The notes beneath the pieces are model-generated. The model was not told where the DNA came from, made no database searches, and saw only the letters and a list, made by a program, of their open reading frames with translations. Of a stretch of 64,000 bases of DNA, positions 1 to 8,360 are shown piece by piece. The position numbers and the translations under genes were made by a program. The DNA is from Burkholderia sp. GAS332 (GTDB lineage Bacteria; Pseudomonadota; Gammaproteobacteria; Burkholderiales; Burkholderiaceae): positions 2,480,001 through 2,544,000 of the forward strand of contig FSRV01000002.1 in NCBI GenBank assembly GCA_900142905.1. The letters run 5' to 3'. Every line of letters starts with the position of its first letter. The first letter of the stretch is position 1.

Positions 1-141
1 TTTTATCAGGTTTTTTGTTAGCGGGAACGCTTGGGACGGCGGTTAAACGTGCACGGCCACTGCATCATAAGAGAGACAGCGTAGATCGGGAAGCATGCGG
101 GTGACAGGTGAACAGGCGCGCGACCTGTGGCAGGCCGGCCG
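1..141. other. window-edge stretch without a recognisable gene
   Basis: No convincing coding sequence, RNA gene or terminator is visible before the stop codon of the first gene. The leftward open frame here is only a shadow. Confidence 0.5.
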
Positions 142-1086
142 TCAGGAGCCTGTCATCAGATAGTAACGTCCGTTCGCACTGACGTTGAAGCCGAAACCGC
201 ATGCCGTCGGCGAGCCATGCGTCTGTACGTCGAGCGTCTCCGGTGCGGAGAGCTTGAACTCGATCAGGCATTTGTCCGCCGGTTTGTCCGCTGGTTTGTC
301 ATAAGGCGCGAGGTTGGTGATCCTGGCCGTGGCGTCGAGCGGCGCATCGCCGCCGTCATCGGTCATCGGCACGCGCGCCACGCCGTCGTAAAAACGCACG
401 TAGGCCGACAGGTTGCCCATGTTCGCGCTCGGCTGACCATCGGCGCCAACGGTCGGATACACGAAGTCGCCTTCGATCCGGTAGACGCCGTGGCGCCCTT
501 TCACCGGCTTCACTTCGATACTGTTCCAGGCGCCGAAGAACATATAGCTGACAAAGCGCGCACCGTTCGGCGGCACACCCGCCACCACCGCCTTGCCGGC
601 AATCGCTTCGAGACGCTGACGCGCGGCCGCCACGGCGCGGCCGAGCAGCGCGTCGTTGGGATAGTCGTTACCACGGCTCACCGCCGTCCGGTAGTACGCG
701 CGCGCATCCGGCCACGCGCCCAGCTTTACCTGCACGTCGCCCTGATGGACCAGTGCCATCGCCACGCGGGCTCGCGCCGAACTGGTTGCTTTCGGCGAGT
801 TCTGCTCGTCCGCCTGCATGGCGGTGGCCTCGGCGAGCTCGGCCTCCATCGCGACCAGCGTTTGCGCTTCCTTGATGCGCCCGGCTTCCAGCGCGGCGAC
901 GCCCAATGCCGCGCACGACGCGTTCGTGCGGCACGGCACGTCTTTGCCCGCCAGCAGGTTGCGGCGATAGAGATCGGCACGCGAATCGGCAGCGTCGGTT
1001 TGCGCCGCGACGAGCGCGGGCATGAGCGCCGCAATCGCAGTAGAGACGACAACGGCAGCAGCAGTGACGGCGGTTTTGACGTTCAT
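142..1086 (-). CDS. secreted TPR-like hypothetical protein
   Basis: A 314-aa protein whose start is placed at the ATG directly before a clear Sec signal peptide (residues 1-28, lysine followed by an Ala/Val-rich core, cleavage near ALVAA-Q). Starts further upstream would put 86 non-hydrophobic residues before the signal, so they were rejected. The mature part opens with a Cys pair (CRTNASC) and a helical, alanine-rich region resembling tetratricopeptide repeats (about residues 50-160). A beta-rich tail with two further Cys follows. It is probably periplasmic. No family with a known function was recognised. No convincing Shine-Dalgarno motif precedes the start. Confidence 0.75.
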   Translation of the reverse strand: MNVKTAVTAAAVVVSTAIAALMPALVAAQTDAADSRADLYRRNLLAGKDVPCRTNASCAALGVAALEAGRIKEAQTLVAMEAELAEATAMQADEQNSPKATSSARARVAMALVHQGDVQVKLGAWPDARAYYRTAVSRGNDYPNDALLGRAVAAARQRLEAIAGKAVVAGVPPNGARFVSYMFFGAWNSIEVKPVKGRHGVYRIEGDFVYPTVGADGQPSANMGNLSAYVRFYDGVARVPMTDDGGDAPLDATARITNLAPYDKPADKPADKCLIEFKLSAPETLDVQTHGSPTACGFGFNVSANGRYYLMTGS

Positions 1087-1455
1087 GAGAAAGAGAGGAC
1101 GGTGGCAATGACGCGTTTCGAAGACGCGCTTCAAGTAGCCGTATGCGCCGCACGTTTGACGTGAGTTGCCACGGACGTTGGCCGTGATGCTGACAGAAAA
1201 TCCGCGATCGCGCGAACCCTTGCAGGCCGCCAAAGCGAGCGGTCGATCGTGCGATCCAGCCGCAACGCCCGGCACGCGGTGCTTCGTGACTGTCGAGCAG
1301 GTACCGGGGCTTGCATGAAACGCATTCGACAGGTCATGCGGCACGCATTAAACCGCTTGTCATGCACGAGCCGCGCGGTGATTTTGCACATCGGCAAGCG
1401 TTCGTTTGAAACGGTCCATGCATGCCAGCACAGCAAGACGAAAAGCGATGCACCT
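1087..1455. other. intergenic region, nothing recognised
   Basis: About 370 bases between two leftward genes. It must hold the promoter of the secreted protein and the end of the regulator transcript, but no strong hairpin with a T-run, repeat or RNA gene could be picked out. Confidence 0.5.
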
Positions 1456-2433
1456 CTACCTGATCGTCTGCTCCTCGGCCTGCAGCCCGAACTTCTTACG
1501 ATACGCGCCCGGGCTCGTCAACGCGATACGCCGGAAGTGCCGTCGCAGCGATTCTTCGGAACCGAAGCCCGCCAGCGCCGCCACGCGCGCCATCGGCAAC
1601 GGCGTCGCTGCTTCAAGCAGTTCCCGCGCGATTGCCACGCGTTCGCGCACCAGCCATTCGTAGGGCGCCATGCCGGTGGCGTCGTGAAACTGCCGCTGCA
1701 GCGTACGCGGACTCATCGCCGCCCGTTCGGCCAACGAGCGCAAGGTGTGCGGCAACGCGGGGTGGCGGCGCACCCAGTCCATCAGTTTCGCCAGACGCCC
1801 GCCTTCGTCTTGCGGCATCGGCCGCGGCACGAACTGCGCCTGGCCGCCCTCGCGATGTGGCGGCACCACGAGCCGCTGCGCGACCCGGTTGGCTACCGCG
1901 CTGCCGTGATCGCGCCGCACCAGATGCAACAGCATGTCGAGCCCTGCCGCCGATCCCGCCGAGGTGATGATCTGTCCTTCGTCGACATAGAGCGCATCCG
2001 GTTGCACATGCACTTGCGGATAACGCTGCTGCAATGTGTCGGCGTAGCGCCAGTGCGTCGTGACGGTCTTGCCGTCGAGCACCCCCGCGGCGGCCAGCAC
2101 GAACACGCCGGAGCAGATCGAACAGAGTCGCGTGCCGCGCTGGTAGGCGGCGCGAATCTTTTTCAGCAGCGGCTCGGGCGGCAATTCGCCGGCATCGCGC
2201 CAGCCAGGGATGACGATCGTGTCAGCCCGATCCAGCAGCTTGAGCGTATACGGCGCGGCGACGGTGATGCCGCCGGCTGCGCGAATCGGACCGGGTTCGC
2301 TCGCGCATACGGCGAAGCGATACCAGTCCACGCCGAGCTCGGGACGTTCGAGCGCGAACAGTTCGGTGACGCAGCCGAATTCAAACGTACAGAGCCGGTC
2401 GTAAGCCAGCGCAACGACAAGATGATTGTGCAT
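1456..2433 (-). CDS. GlxA/FtrA-family transcriptional regulator (DJ-1/PfpI + AraC HTH)
   Basis: A 325-aa regulator. Residues 1 to about 190 form a DJ-1/PfpI-like (class I glutamine amidotransferase-like) domain with a cysteine at the nucleophile elbow (CSICSGVF). Residues about 215-315 carry the double AraC-type helix-turn-helix (LRSLAERAAMSPRTLQRQFHD, then VAALAGFGSEESLRRHFRR). The layout and length are those of GlxA/FtrA-like regulators, where the amidotransferase fold acts as a ligand sensor. It is divergent from a rhodanese gene and shares a 124-bp intergenic region with it. Regulation of that rhodanese is the natural inference. The effector is unknown. Confidence 0.9.
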   Translation of the reverse strand: MHNHLVVALAYDRLCTFEFGCVTELFALERPELGVDWYRFAVCASEPGPIRAAGGITVAAPYTLKLLDRADTIVIPGWRDAGELPPEPLLKKIRAAYQRGTRLCSICSGVFVLAAAGVLDGKTVTTHWRYADTLQQRYPQVHVQPDALYVDEGQIITSAGSAAGLDMLLHLVRRDHGSAVANRVAQRLVVPPHREGGQAQFVPRPMPQDEGGRLAKLMDWVRRHPALPHTLRSLAERAAMSPRTLQRQFHDATGMAPYEWLVRERVAIARELLEAATPLPMARVAALAGFGSEESLRRHFRRIALTSPGAYRKKFGLQAEEQTIR

Positions 2434-2557
2434 GGCGTGATGTTACCGAATATTGACGATTACGCCACTTATCGGACACGTGCCGAGTCGCGACAATGAA
2501 AGCTACAGCATCGCTTCGCCACCCAATCACACGCACTGTCCGACCCGGAGACTCGCC

Positions 2558-2971
2558 ATGCCGACCCTAAACACCCGCAACCCCACCAACGCCGTCACCG
2601 CCATCCCCGCTGCCGATAGCGCCGCCGCCCTCGCCCACTTCCAGGCGTCGCTGCAATTCGAAACCGATTGCGCCGACGTTAGCGCAGCGCTCGCGAGCGG
2701 CACGCCCGGCTTCGTGCTGCTCGACGTGCGCAGCCCGGCGCTGTTCGAGCAGGGTCACGTGCCGGGCGCGCTGAACCTCCCGCACGGCAAGATCGTGGCG
2801 TCAAAGCTCGCGCAGTACCCGCAGGACACGCTGTTCGTCACCTACTGCGCGGGCCCGCACTGCAACGGCGCCGCACGCGGCGCACTGCGTCTCGCGCAAT
2901 TGGGACGGCCCGTCAAATTGATGATGGGCGGCGTCACGGGCTGGCTCGACGAGGGGTTCACCCTGGCATAA
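2558..2971 (+). CDS. rhodanese-like sulfurtransferase
   Basis: A 137-aa single-domain rhodanese. The start chosen (2558) has a CGGAG ribosome-binding site seven bases upstream. The longer reading from 2453 has no such site and runs into the divergent promoter. The domain shows LLDVRSPALFEQGHVPGALNLPHG and the active-site loop YCAGPHCNGA, whose first Cys is the likely persulfide carrier. Single-domain rhodaneses move sulfane sulfur to thiols or cyanide in the cytoplasm; the physiological acceptor cannot be told. It is divergently paired with the GlxA/FtrA-type regulator. Confidence 0.88.
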   Translation: MPTLNTRNPTNAVTAIPAADSAAALAHFQASLQFETDCADVSAALASGTPGFVLLDVRSPALFEQGHVPGALNLPHGKIVASKLAQYPQDTLFVTYCAGPHCNGAARGALRLAQLGRPVKLMMGGVTGWLDEGFTLA

Positions 2972-3089
2972 ACCACGGCCAGTCGCGCGATGCTCGCCCC
3001 CACGGTGAACATATTGAAAATCAACTCAATAAACGCCACCAACTGTCGATAACAAGTTCAGCCGCTTCCCTTTTGCGGTTGGACTTAAC

Positions 3090-5159
3090 ATGCAGAGCTC
3101 ATACAATTTTTGGCTGGTCGCCATCTCGTTCGCCGTCGCGGTGCTGGCGTCTTACACCGCGCTCGATTTGACCGGCCGCATCTTCCTGCTGGCGTCGGCA
3201 CGTCTGCGGCACGCGTGGCGCCTGGGCGGCGCCACGGCGCTCGGTGTCGGGATCTGGTCGATGCACTTCGTCGCGATGCTCGCCTTCTCGTTGCCGATTC
3301 CGCTCGGCTACGACTTCGCGACGACCGCTTGTTCGCTCGGGCTCGGGATCGGCGCGTCGTATCTGGCACTGGTCGCGACAACCCATGCACGGCTTACGCC
3401 GGCCCGGCTGGTGGCCGGCGGCGTGCTGATGGGCTTCGGCATTGCCGGCATGCATTACACCGGCATGGCTGCGATGCAAATGGACCCGGCCATCCACTAT
3501 CACCCGGCCTGGTTCGCCGGCTCGCTCACGATCGCGATTGGCGCGTCGACCGCCGCGCTGTGGATGGCGCGTGCGCTCAGCAACGATGACGAACGCCATG
3601 TGGTGCGCAAGCGTTTCGGCGCGGCGCTGGTGATGGGTATCGCGATCAGCGGCATGCATTACGCCGGTATGGCGGCCGCCGAGTTTCCGCTCGGCGCCGT
3701 GTGCGGTGCGGCCAAGGGCGTGAACGCCGAGTGGCTCGCCACCTCGGTGATCCTGTTTACGTTTGCCATTCTGATCGTCACGCTGTTGCTGTCGCGGTTC
3801 GATGCGCGCACCAGCTTTCTGACCGGCGCGGTGTCGAACCTGAACGGTCAGATCGTGCGGCTCGCCACACTCGACACGCTGACGGGCCTGCCCAACCGCA
3901 GCACGCTGACCGAACGCATCGAACGCGCGATCCACAACGCACGCCGGCAACGCTCGCTGTTCGCCGTCCTGTTCATGGATCTCGACGGCTTCAAGACCAT
4001 CAACGATTCGCTCGGCCACTCGGTCGGCGACGAAGTGCTGTCCGCGTTCGCCCAGCGCCTCCTGCTGTGCGTGCGGGCGAGCGACACCGTCGCGCGTCTC
4101 GGCGGCGACGAATTCGTCGTGCTGTCGGAGAATCTGGCTTCACGCGAAGACGCCGGCGCGATGGCCGAAGACGTGCTCGAGCGGATGCGCCAGGGCGTAT
4201 GGACCGATTCGCAACCGCTGCAGGTGATGCCGAGCATCGGCATCGCGCTCTATCCCTACGATGGCGATACCGTCGACACGCTGCTAAAACATGCCGATGC
4301 GGCCATGTATGAAGCCAAGCGCGCGGGCCGCAGCACCTATCGCTTCTTCGAACAAAGCATGAATGAAGCCGCGACGCGCACGCTGCACATTCAAAGTGCG
4401 CTGCACGAAGCGCTCACCGCCGGCCATTTCTCGCTGCACTTCCAGCCCAAGTTCCGCGGCCACGGCGACTCGCTGGCGGGTGCCGAAGCGCTGATCCGCT
4501 TGAATCATCCGCTGCTCGGCTCGCTGGCGCCGCTCGAGTTCATTCCGATTGCCGAACGCTCGGGCCAGATCGTCGAGATCGGCTACTGGGTCCTGCGCGA
4601 AACCTGCAAGCAGATTCGCCGCTGGATCGAGCAGGGCCTGCCGTCGATGAAAGTCGCGATCAATCTGTCGCCGCGCCAATTGTCGCAACCGAACCTTGTC
4701 GCGACGATGCTCAAGATCGTGACCGACGAAGGCGTGCAATGCGAGCAGATCATGTTCGAAATCACCGAAGCCGTCGCGATGCAGGACGCCCCGCGAACCA
4801 TCGAAATGATTCGCGCGTTCCACGCCAGCGGTTTTGAAATCGCCATCGACGATTTCGGCACCGGCTATTCCAGCCTTGCCTACCTGCAACGCTTTCGCGT
4901 CAAGCAATTGAAGATCGACCGCTTCTTCACCAACGGGCTCGACGAGCACGGACCGGAAGGCAGCGCGATCGTTTCGGCGATCATCGCGCTCGCGCACTCG
5001 CTGGACATGGACGTGGTGGCGGAAGGCGTCGAAACCGAATCGCAACGCGACATGCTCAAGTCGATGATGTGCGACGAGATGCAAGGCTTCCTGCTAGGCC
5101 AGCCGCTCACCGCCGACGACTTCGGCGCGATGCTCCGCGGAAGAATGGTGGCCGCATGA
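3090..5159 (+). CDS. MHYT-GGDEF-EAL membrane protein (c-di-GMP turnover)
   Basis: A 689-aa integral membrane protein. The N-terminal ~245 residues are a seven-helix MHYT sensor with three signature copies (SMHFVAM, MHYTGM, MHYAGM), thought to bind a metal and sense a diatomic gas. A GGDEF domain follows with an intact motif (RLGGDEF) and an RxxD inhibitory site (RASD) five residues upstream. The EAL domain keeps AEALIR, EITE, DDFGTGYSS, KIDRFF and AEGVE, so both diguanylate cyclase and phosphodiesterase activities are possible. The stop overlaps the ATG of a 44-codon ORF (ATGA), suggesting an operon with the following membrane protein. Confidence 0.95.
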   Translation: MQSSYNFWLVAISFAVAVLASYTALDLTGRIFLLASARLRHAWRLGGATALGVGIWSMHFVAMLAFSLPIPLGYDFATTACSLGLGIGASYLALVATTHARLTPARLVAGGVLMGFGIAGMHYTGMAAMQMDPAIHYHPAWFAGSLTIAIGASTAALWMARALSNDDERHVVRKRFGAALVMGIAISGMHYAGMAAAEFPLGAVCGAAKGVNAEWLATSVILFTFAILIVTLLLSRFDARTSFLTGAVSNLNGQIVRLATLDTLTGLPNRSTLTERIERAIHNARRQRSLFAVLFMDLDGFKTINDSLGHSVGDEVLSAFAQRLLLCVRASDTVARLGGDEFVVLSENLASREDAGAMAEDVLERMRQGVWTDSQPLQVMPSIGIALYPYDGDTVDTLLKHADAAMYEAKRAGRSTYRFFEQSMNEAATRTLHIQSALHEALTAGHFSLHFQPKFRGHGDSLAGAEALIRLNHPLLGSLAPLEFIPIAERSGQIVEIGYWVLRETCKQIRRWIEQGLPSMKVAINLSPRQLSQPNLVATMLKIVTDEGVQCEQIMFEITEAVAMQDAPRTIEMIRAFHASGFEIAIDDFGTGYSSLAYLQRFRVKQLKIDRFFTNGLDEHGPEGSAIVSAIIALAHSLDMDVVAEGVETESQRDMLKSMMCDEMQGFLLGQPLTADDFGAMLRGRMVAA

Positions 5160-5290
5160 GCATCCGGATCAGTTTGAAACGTGTGTATGTATCTATGCGA
5201 CCCAGTGCATCCAATGATGGCCCGCCCCGCTGCGTGGCCTCGTTTACCGATAAGCAGGAACAGGCAGATTGGCTGCTGGAGACTTCATGA
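5156..5290 (+). CDS. possible 44-aa protein bridging two genes
   Basis: A 44-codon frame whose ATG overlaps the stop of the MHYT-GGDEF-EAL gene (ATGA) and whose TGA overlaps the ATG of the next membrane protein (also ATGA). The product is hydrophilic, rich in Ser, Arg and Asp, with no signal peptide or membrane segment. The double 4-base overlap is what translational coupling looks like, but no family was recognised. It could be a coupling leader rather than a functional protein. Confidence 0.45.
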   Translation: MSIRISLKRVYVSMRPSASNDGPPRCVASFTDKQEQADWLLETS

Positions 5291-6114
5291 AGATTGATGT
5301 AGCAACGTTCCAAACGGTGTGGCTGATCACGTTTCTGTGCAGCGCCCTGATCACGACAGCACTCTCGCGCATGTTTGCGCAGGTCGCCGCCTTCCGTTTC
5401 TGGGCCGCCGGCTTTTACCTGCTTGCAACCGCCACGGCATGCTTCACGTTGCATAAGATCTGGCCCAACGATCTGCTGTTTGTGGCCACCGCGACCCTGG
5501 CGTTGCAAAGCCGCATGCTGATCTGGTCGGGTACGCGCGATCTGTTCGGTGCATCGACGCGGTGGCGCGCCGGCCTCGTCGTCACTGCCGTGTTCTGCCT
5601 GCTGTATGGGAGCGCGCTGGCATGGCACGCTCCGTTGGCGGTGCGGGCCGGCTTGCTGGCGCTGTTTTTCGCGCCGTGCCGCGCGGCGACGCTGTATGAG
5701 GTGTACCGCCGGCGCCGTCCGCAACTCGGACCGGCACGGATGCTGGTGGCGGTGGGGAGTGGTATCGCGACACTCAACGCCATCGTGCCGCTCGTGCTCG
5801 TGCTGCTCGACCGCGCCAACACGACGCTGCTGTACGGTAATCCTCGCACCACTTCGGCGGTTTACGCCGTGGTGTTTGCCGGTGACCTGCTGCTGACCAT
5901 CGGCCTGATCGTGCTGGCCTTGCACCATCTGATCGTCGAACGCGACATGCTCGCCACACTCGACCGCGGCGCGCTGGAGCGTCTCGCCGAAGCGCGGGAA
6001 ATGCGCGCAGTGAGCGAATCGCGGGCGCCGCGCAGCGATACGCTCGGCCACGACCCGGCCGCGCCATGCCAGTCGCTGCCGGGGGCCGGTTTGAGACAGA
6101 ACGCGGCCGGTTAG
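5287..6114 (+). CDS. multi-pass membrane protein, resembles the sensor half of a GGDEF protein
   Basis: A 275-aa protein starting at the ATG that overlaps the preceding 44-codon ORF (an upstream in-frame start at 5269 is less likely). Six or seven hydrophobic helices occupy residues 5-225. They are followed by a charged helix (IVERDMLATLDRGALERLAEAREMR) and a short disordered tail. The pattern of membrane segments then a signalling-type helix resembles the N-terminal sensor of many Burkholderia diguanylate cyclases, but no GGDEF domain follows. It may be a stand-alone sensor or a truncated cyclase. It probably shares a transcript with the c-di-GMP gene upstream and converges on the bactofilin gene. 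Confidence 0.75.
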   Translation: MKIDVATFQTVWLITFLCSALITTALSRMFAQVAAFRFWAAGFYLLATATACFTLHKIWPNDLLFVATATLALQSRMLIWSGTRDLFGASTRWRAGLVVTAVFCLLYGSALAWHAPLAVRAGLLALFFAPCRAATLYEVYRRRRPQLGPARMLVAVGSGIATLNAIVPLVLVLLDRANTTLLYGNPRTTSAVYAVVFAGDLLLTIGLIVLALHHLIVERDMLATLDRGALERLAEAREMRAVSESRAPRSDTLGHDPAAPCQSLPGAGLRQNAAG

Positions 6115-6545
6115 CCGGCCCTGCGCGCCTCGTGTGCGGGATCGGCCACCGACACGAGAATCGGCGTCGCCGCCTGAGCGGTGTCACGCTTGGTGAGCTT
6201 GCCGTCCACCGAGGCGCCGCAATCCATCCGCAACTGCTGGTAGTAGATGTTGCCGGTCACATGCGCGTTGCTCTGCAACTCGACGAAGTGATCGGCGATC
6301 ACGTCGCCGACAATCCGGCCGTTGACCACCACGTCATAGCCATGCACGTTGCCTTCGATCGAGCCGCGGTCGCTCAATACCAGCAGCGTCTGGGTGCCCG
6401 GCTCGCCGCTGACGTTGCCCTTCACGTGGCCGTCCATGCGCAGGCCGTCGCTGAACAGAAGGTCGCCGGTGATCCGCACGTCGTGTGCGATGAGGGTGGC
6501 GAGCTTGGTCTGCTGGATGCCCGTGTGTTTTTTCTTGCTAAACAT
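6111..6545 (-). CDS. bactofilin
   Basis: A 144-aa polymer-forming cytoskeletal protein. The core (about residues 15-120) has the short glycine- and hydrophobic-rich rungs of the bactofilin beta-helix (TLIAHDVRITGDLLFSDGL, then GHVKGNVSG, GSIEGNVHG, GRIVGDVIADHFVEL, AHVTGNIYYQQL). Short flexible tails flank it, as in the family. Bactofilins assemble membrane-associated filaments without nucleotide and often recruit cell-wall enzymes. Here the gene is last in a leftward operon behind a coiled-coil membrane protein and an M23 peptidase, which fits a role in local wall remodelling or shape. Its 3' end touches the convergent membrane-protein gene. Confidence 0.93.
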   Translation of the reverse strand: MFSKKKHTGIQQTKLATLIAHDVRITGDLLFSDGLRMDGHVKGNVSGEPGTQTLLVLSDRGSIEGNVHGYDVVVNGRIVGDVIADHFVELQSNAHVTGNIYYQQLRMDCGASVDGKLTKRDTAQAATPILVSVADPAHEARRAG

Positions 6546-6583
6546 AAGTATCTCTTGGAAATGAAAACGTTCGTCGCGTGATG

Positions 6584-6961
6584 CTATCGAGGCGCCTTCG
6601 CCTTGCTCTGGCCACGCAGAAACTGCAATTCGGTGTTCAAGCGCGCGACGTCGGTGGCGGCGCTATCGGCGGTTTTCTGCACCGCGGCGCGCGCCGCCGA
6701 TTCCTGCGCCAGCGCAAGCCGTGTACGGGCGAGTTCAGCCTGATCGGCGGTTTCATCGATCGGCGCCGCGCTGCATTGATCAACCGGTGCGCCGGCGCGC
6801 TGCGCATGCCAGGCCACCACAGCCGCCGAGCCGACCGCCGCGCCGAGCGCGCACACCAGCACCCACCTCGTCACGCGAAGGACAAGCGGCCGCGCGGGCT
6901 GCAAGGTATAGGCGCGGTGCGCCAGACTGCCCGCATCGCGGGAAAACCGTCGTTCAGCCAT
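6584..6961 (-). CDS. single-pass membrane protein with coiled coil
   Basis: A 125-aa protein whose ATG (6961) overlaps the 3' end of the M23 peptidase gene by eight bases, which decides the start. One hydrophobic helix (about residues 29-53, LVLRVTRWVLVCALGAAVGSAAVVAW) is followed by a periplasmic heptad-rich segment (about 65-118, QAELARTRLALAQESAARAAV then ATDVARLNTELQFLRG). It lies between an M23 peptidase and a bactofilin, so an adaptor linking the cytoplasmic filament to the periplasmic enzyme is the obvious hypothesis. No named family was recognised. Confidence 0.75.
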   Translation of the reverse strand: MAERRFSRDAGSLAHRAYTLQPARPLVLRVTRWVLVCALGAAVGSAAVVAWHAQRAGAPVDQCSAAPIDETADQAELARTRLALAQESAARAAVQKTADSAATDVARLNTELQFLRGQSKAKAPR

Positions 6962-7931
6962 GGGGCGTGGGCGCGAATAGCGCGAGGTAGGCAGCCGGAT
7001 CGACCGGCGCGCCGTTGACCAGCACTTCGAAATGCAGATGCGGGCCGGTGGAGCGGCCGGTCGAGCCCACATCGGCGACATACTGACGCGGCAGCACCAG
7101 ATCCCCGACATGCACAACGATGCGCGACGCGTGGCCGTAGCGGGTCACGAGTCCGTTGCCGTGATCGATTTCCACCGCGTTGCCATAGCCCGACTTCTCG
7201 CCGGCGAAGATCACCCGGCCGCCCGCCGCCGCAAGAATCGGCGTACCGGTTTTGGCGACCAGGTCGATGCCCGGATGAAAACTCAAATGCTGTGTGAACG
7301 GATCGGTGCGGTTGCCGAACGGCGAGCCAAAACGCGCGCCGTCGACGGGCACGCGGCCGGGAAAGGCGGCGTACGCAATCGCGTGGTCGGCGGTTTGTTC
7401 CTCGAGCGCGGACAGCGTCGCGGCGATGCAATCCAGTTGTTGCTGGGTGCGCGCGGCATCGGCATGACCGGCGGGGGGCGGCATGACATCCGTACAGCGG
7501 CGCGGCGGTAAGGAAGGGCCGCCCTCGCCTTCGCTGTCGGTGGCGGACGTGTCGGGTTCCGAGGCGGCGCCCGGCGTGGCTGGGATAACCGGTGCGCGCG
7601 GCGCCGGCCGCGGTGTATTCAGCCGTGCTTCGAAATCGCGCAATGCGCCGACCTGCATTGTCAGGCGCGCGATGCGCGGTTCGATCTGCGCCACGGACGC
7701 GTTCAGCTTACCGAGTTGATCGATCGCATAGTCGTGCTCGACACGGTTCGCGGCCTGATCGCCGGCGTCGCCGTGGGCCGCCCAATGCATACCGATCGCA
7801 ATGCCCGCGGCAAGCGCCAGCGCTGCGGCGCCGAACGCCGTGGCAACCGCGATGGTCAGCGCGGTACGGCGCGTGACGAAGCTGACCGAGCCGCTGGACA
7901 GTTGACTGCCGGCGCGAAACACGGAGGACAT
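6954..7931 (-). CDS. membrane-anchored M23 (LytM) peptidase
   Basis: A 325-aa protein starting at 7931, just before the membrane anchor. The single N-terminal transmembrane helix (about residues 20-45) leads to a coiled-coil-like stretch (60-95), a Pro/Ser-rich linker and the C-terminal LytM domain (about 215-320). Zinc ligands are visible: H and D of HPGID and the HLH of GPHLHFEV, with GYGNAVEIDHGNGLVTRYGH between them. So it should be an active D,D-endopeptidase cutting peptidoglycan cross-links in the periplasm, unlike degenerate EnvC/NlpD-type proteins. It is first in an operon with a coiled-coil membrane protein and a bactofilin. The pairing parallels known BacA-LmdC systems. Confidence 0.92.
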   Translation of the reverse strand: MSSVFRAGSQLSSGSVSFVTRRTALTIAVATAFGAAALALAAGIAIGMHWAAHGDAGDQAANRVEHDYAIDQLGKLNASVAQIEPRIARLTMQVGALRDFEARLNTPRPAPRAPVIPATPGAASEPDTSATDSEGEGGPSLPPRRCTDVMPPPAGHADAARTQQQLDCIAATLSALEEQTADHAIAYAAFPGRVPVDGARFGSPFGNRTDPFTQHLSFHPGIDLVAKTGTPILAAAGGRVIFAGEKSGYGNAVEIDHGNGLVTRYGHASRIVVHVGDLVLPRQYVADVGSTGRSTGPHLHFEVLVNGAPVDPAAYLALFAPTPHG

Positions 7932-8360
7932 CAGCGGCGCCCGGCGCGTGCCATGCGACACGGGCAAGGCCATGCACGGGCGGCACAACACAAGGTCGGC
8001 AGGTTCGGCGTGTTGAACGCACCCAGCGTGCTGGGCATGCTGAAGAAGAACAGGAGATCGGCGGACAAGACTAACTGCATGCGGCATCAACCGGACACAA
8101 AGCCGGTGGCGATAATGAACAAAGGGCGCCGATTATCGCCTGGCATCACGAACCATCATCTCAAATACAAATGGTGGCGCCGTGTGCCGTGTGCCGTGTG
8201 CCGTGTGCCGTGTGCCGTGTGCCGTGTGCCGGACGCCGGACGTCGTCTACCTGATGCGGTTCCAAACGCGGCGCGCTTGCCGTGCGCGTCATGCCTCGAT
8301 GCGCACGGCAAGCGAATCCGCGCTCACGCCGACCATGCCGCCGCGTGTGGCTCCATCCGA
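7932..8360. other. intergenic region with heptamer tract
   Basis: This gap holds the leader of the M23/bactofilin operon and the region downstream of dapA. Apart from the CCGTGTG tract nothing recognisable was found. The open frames running through it are repeat-driven shadows. Confidence 0.5.
8180..8228. repeat. 7 tandem copies of CCGTGTG
   Basis: Seven perfect consecutive heptamers CCGTGTG fill positions 8180-8228, followed by a partial copy. They lie in the 429-bp gap between the M23 peptidase and dapA. Heptamer tracts are prone to slippage, but no reading frame clearly depends on this one. Confidence 0.95.

Noticed and set aside
127..1164. Rightward 345-codon frame over the first gene
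   Set aside because: His/Arg-rich shadow of the leftward secreted protein, which has a proper signal peptide.
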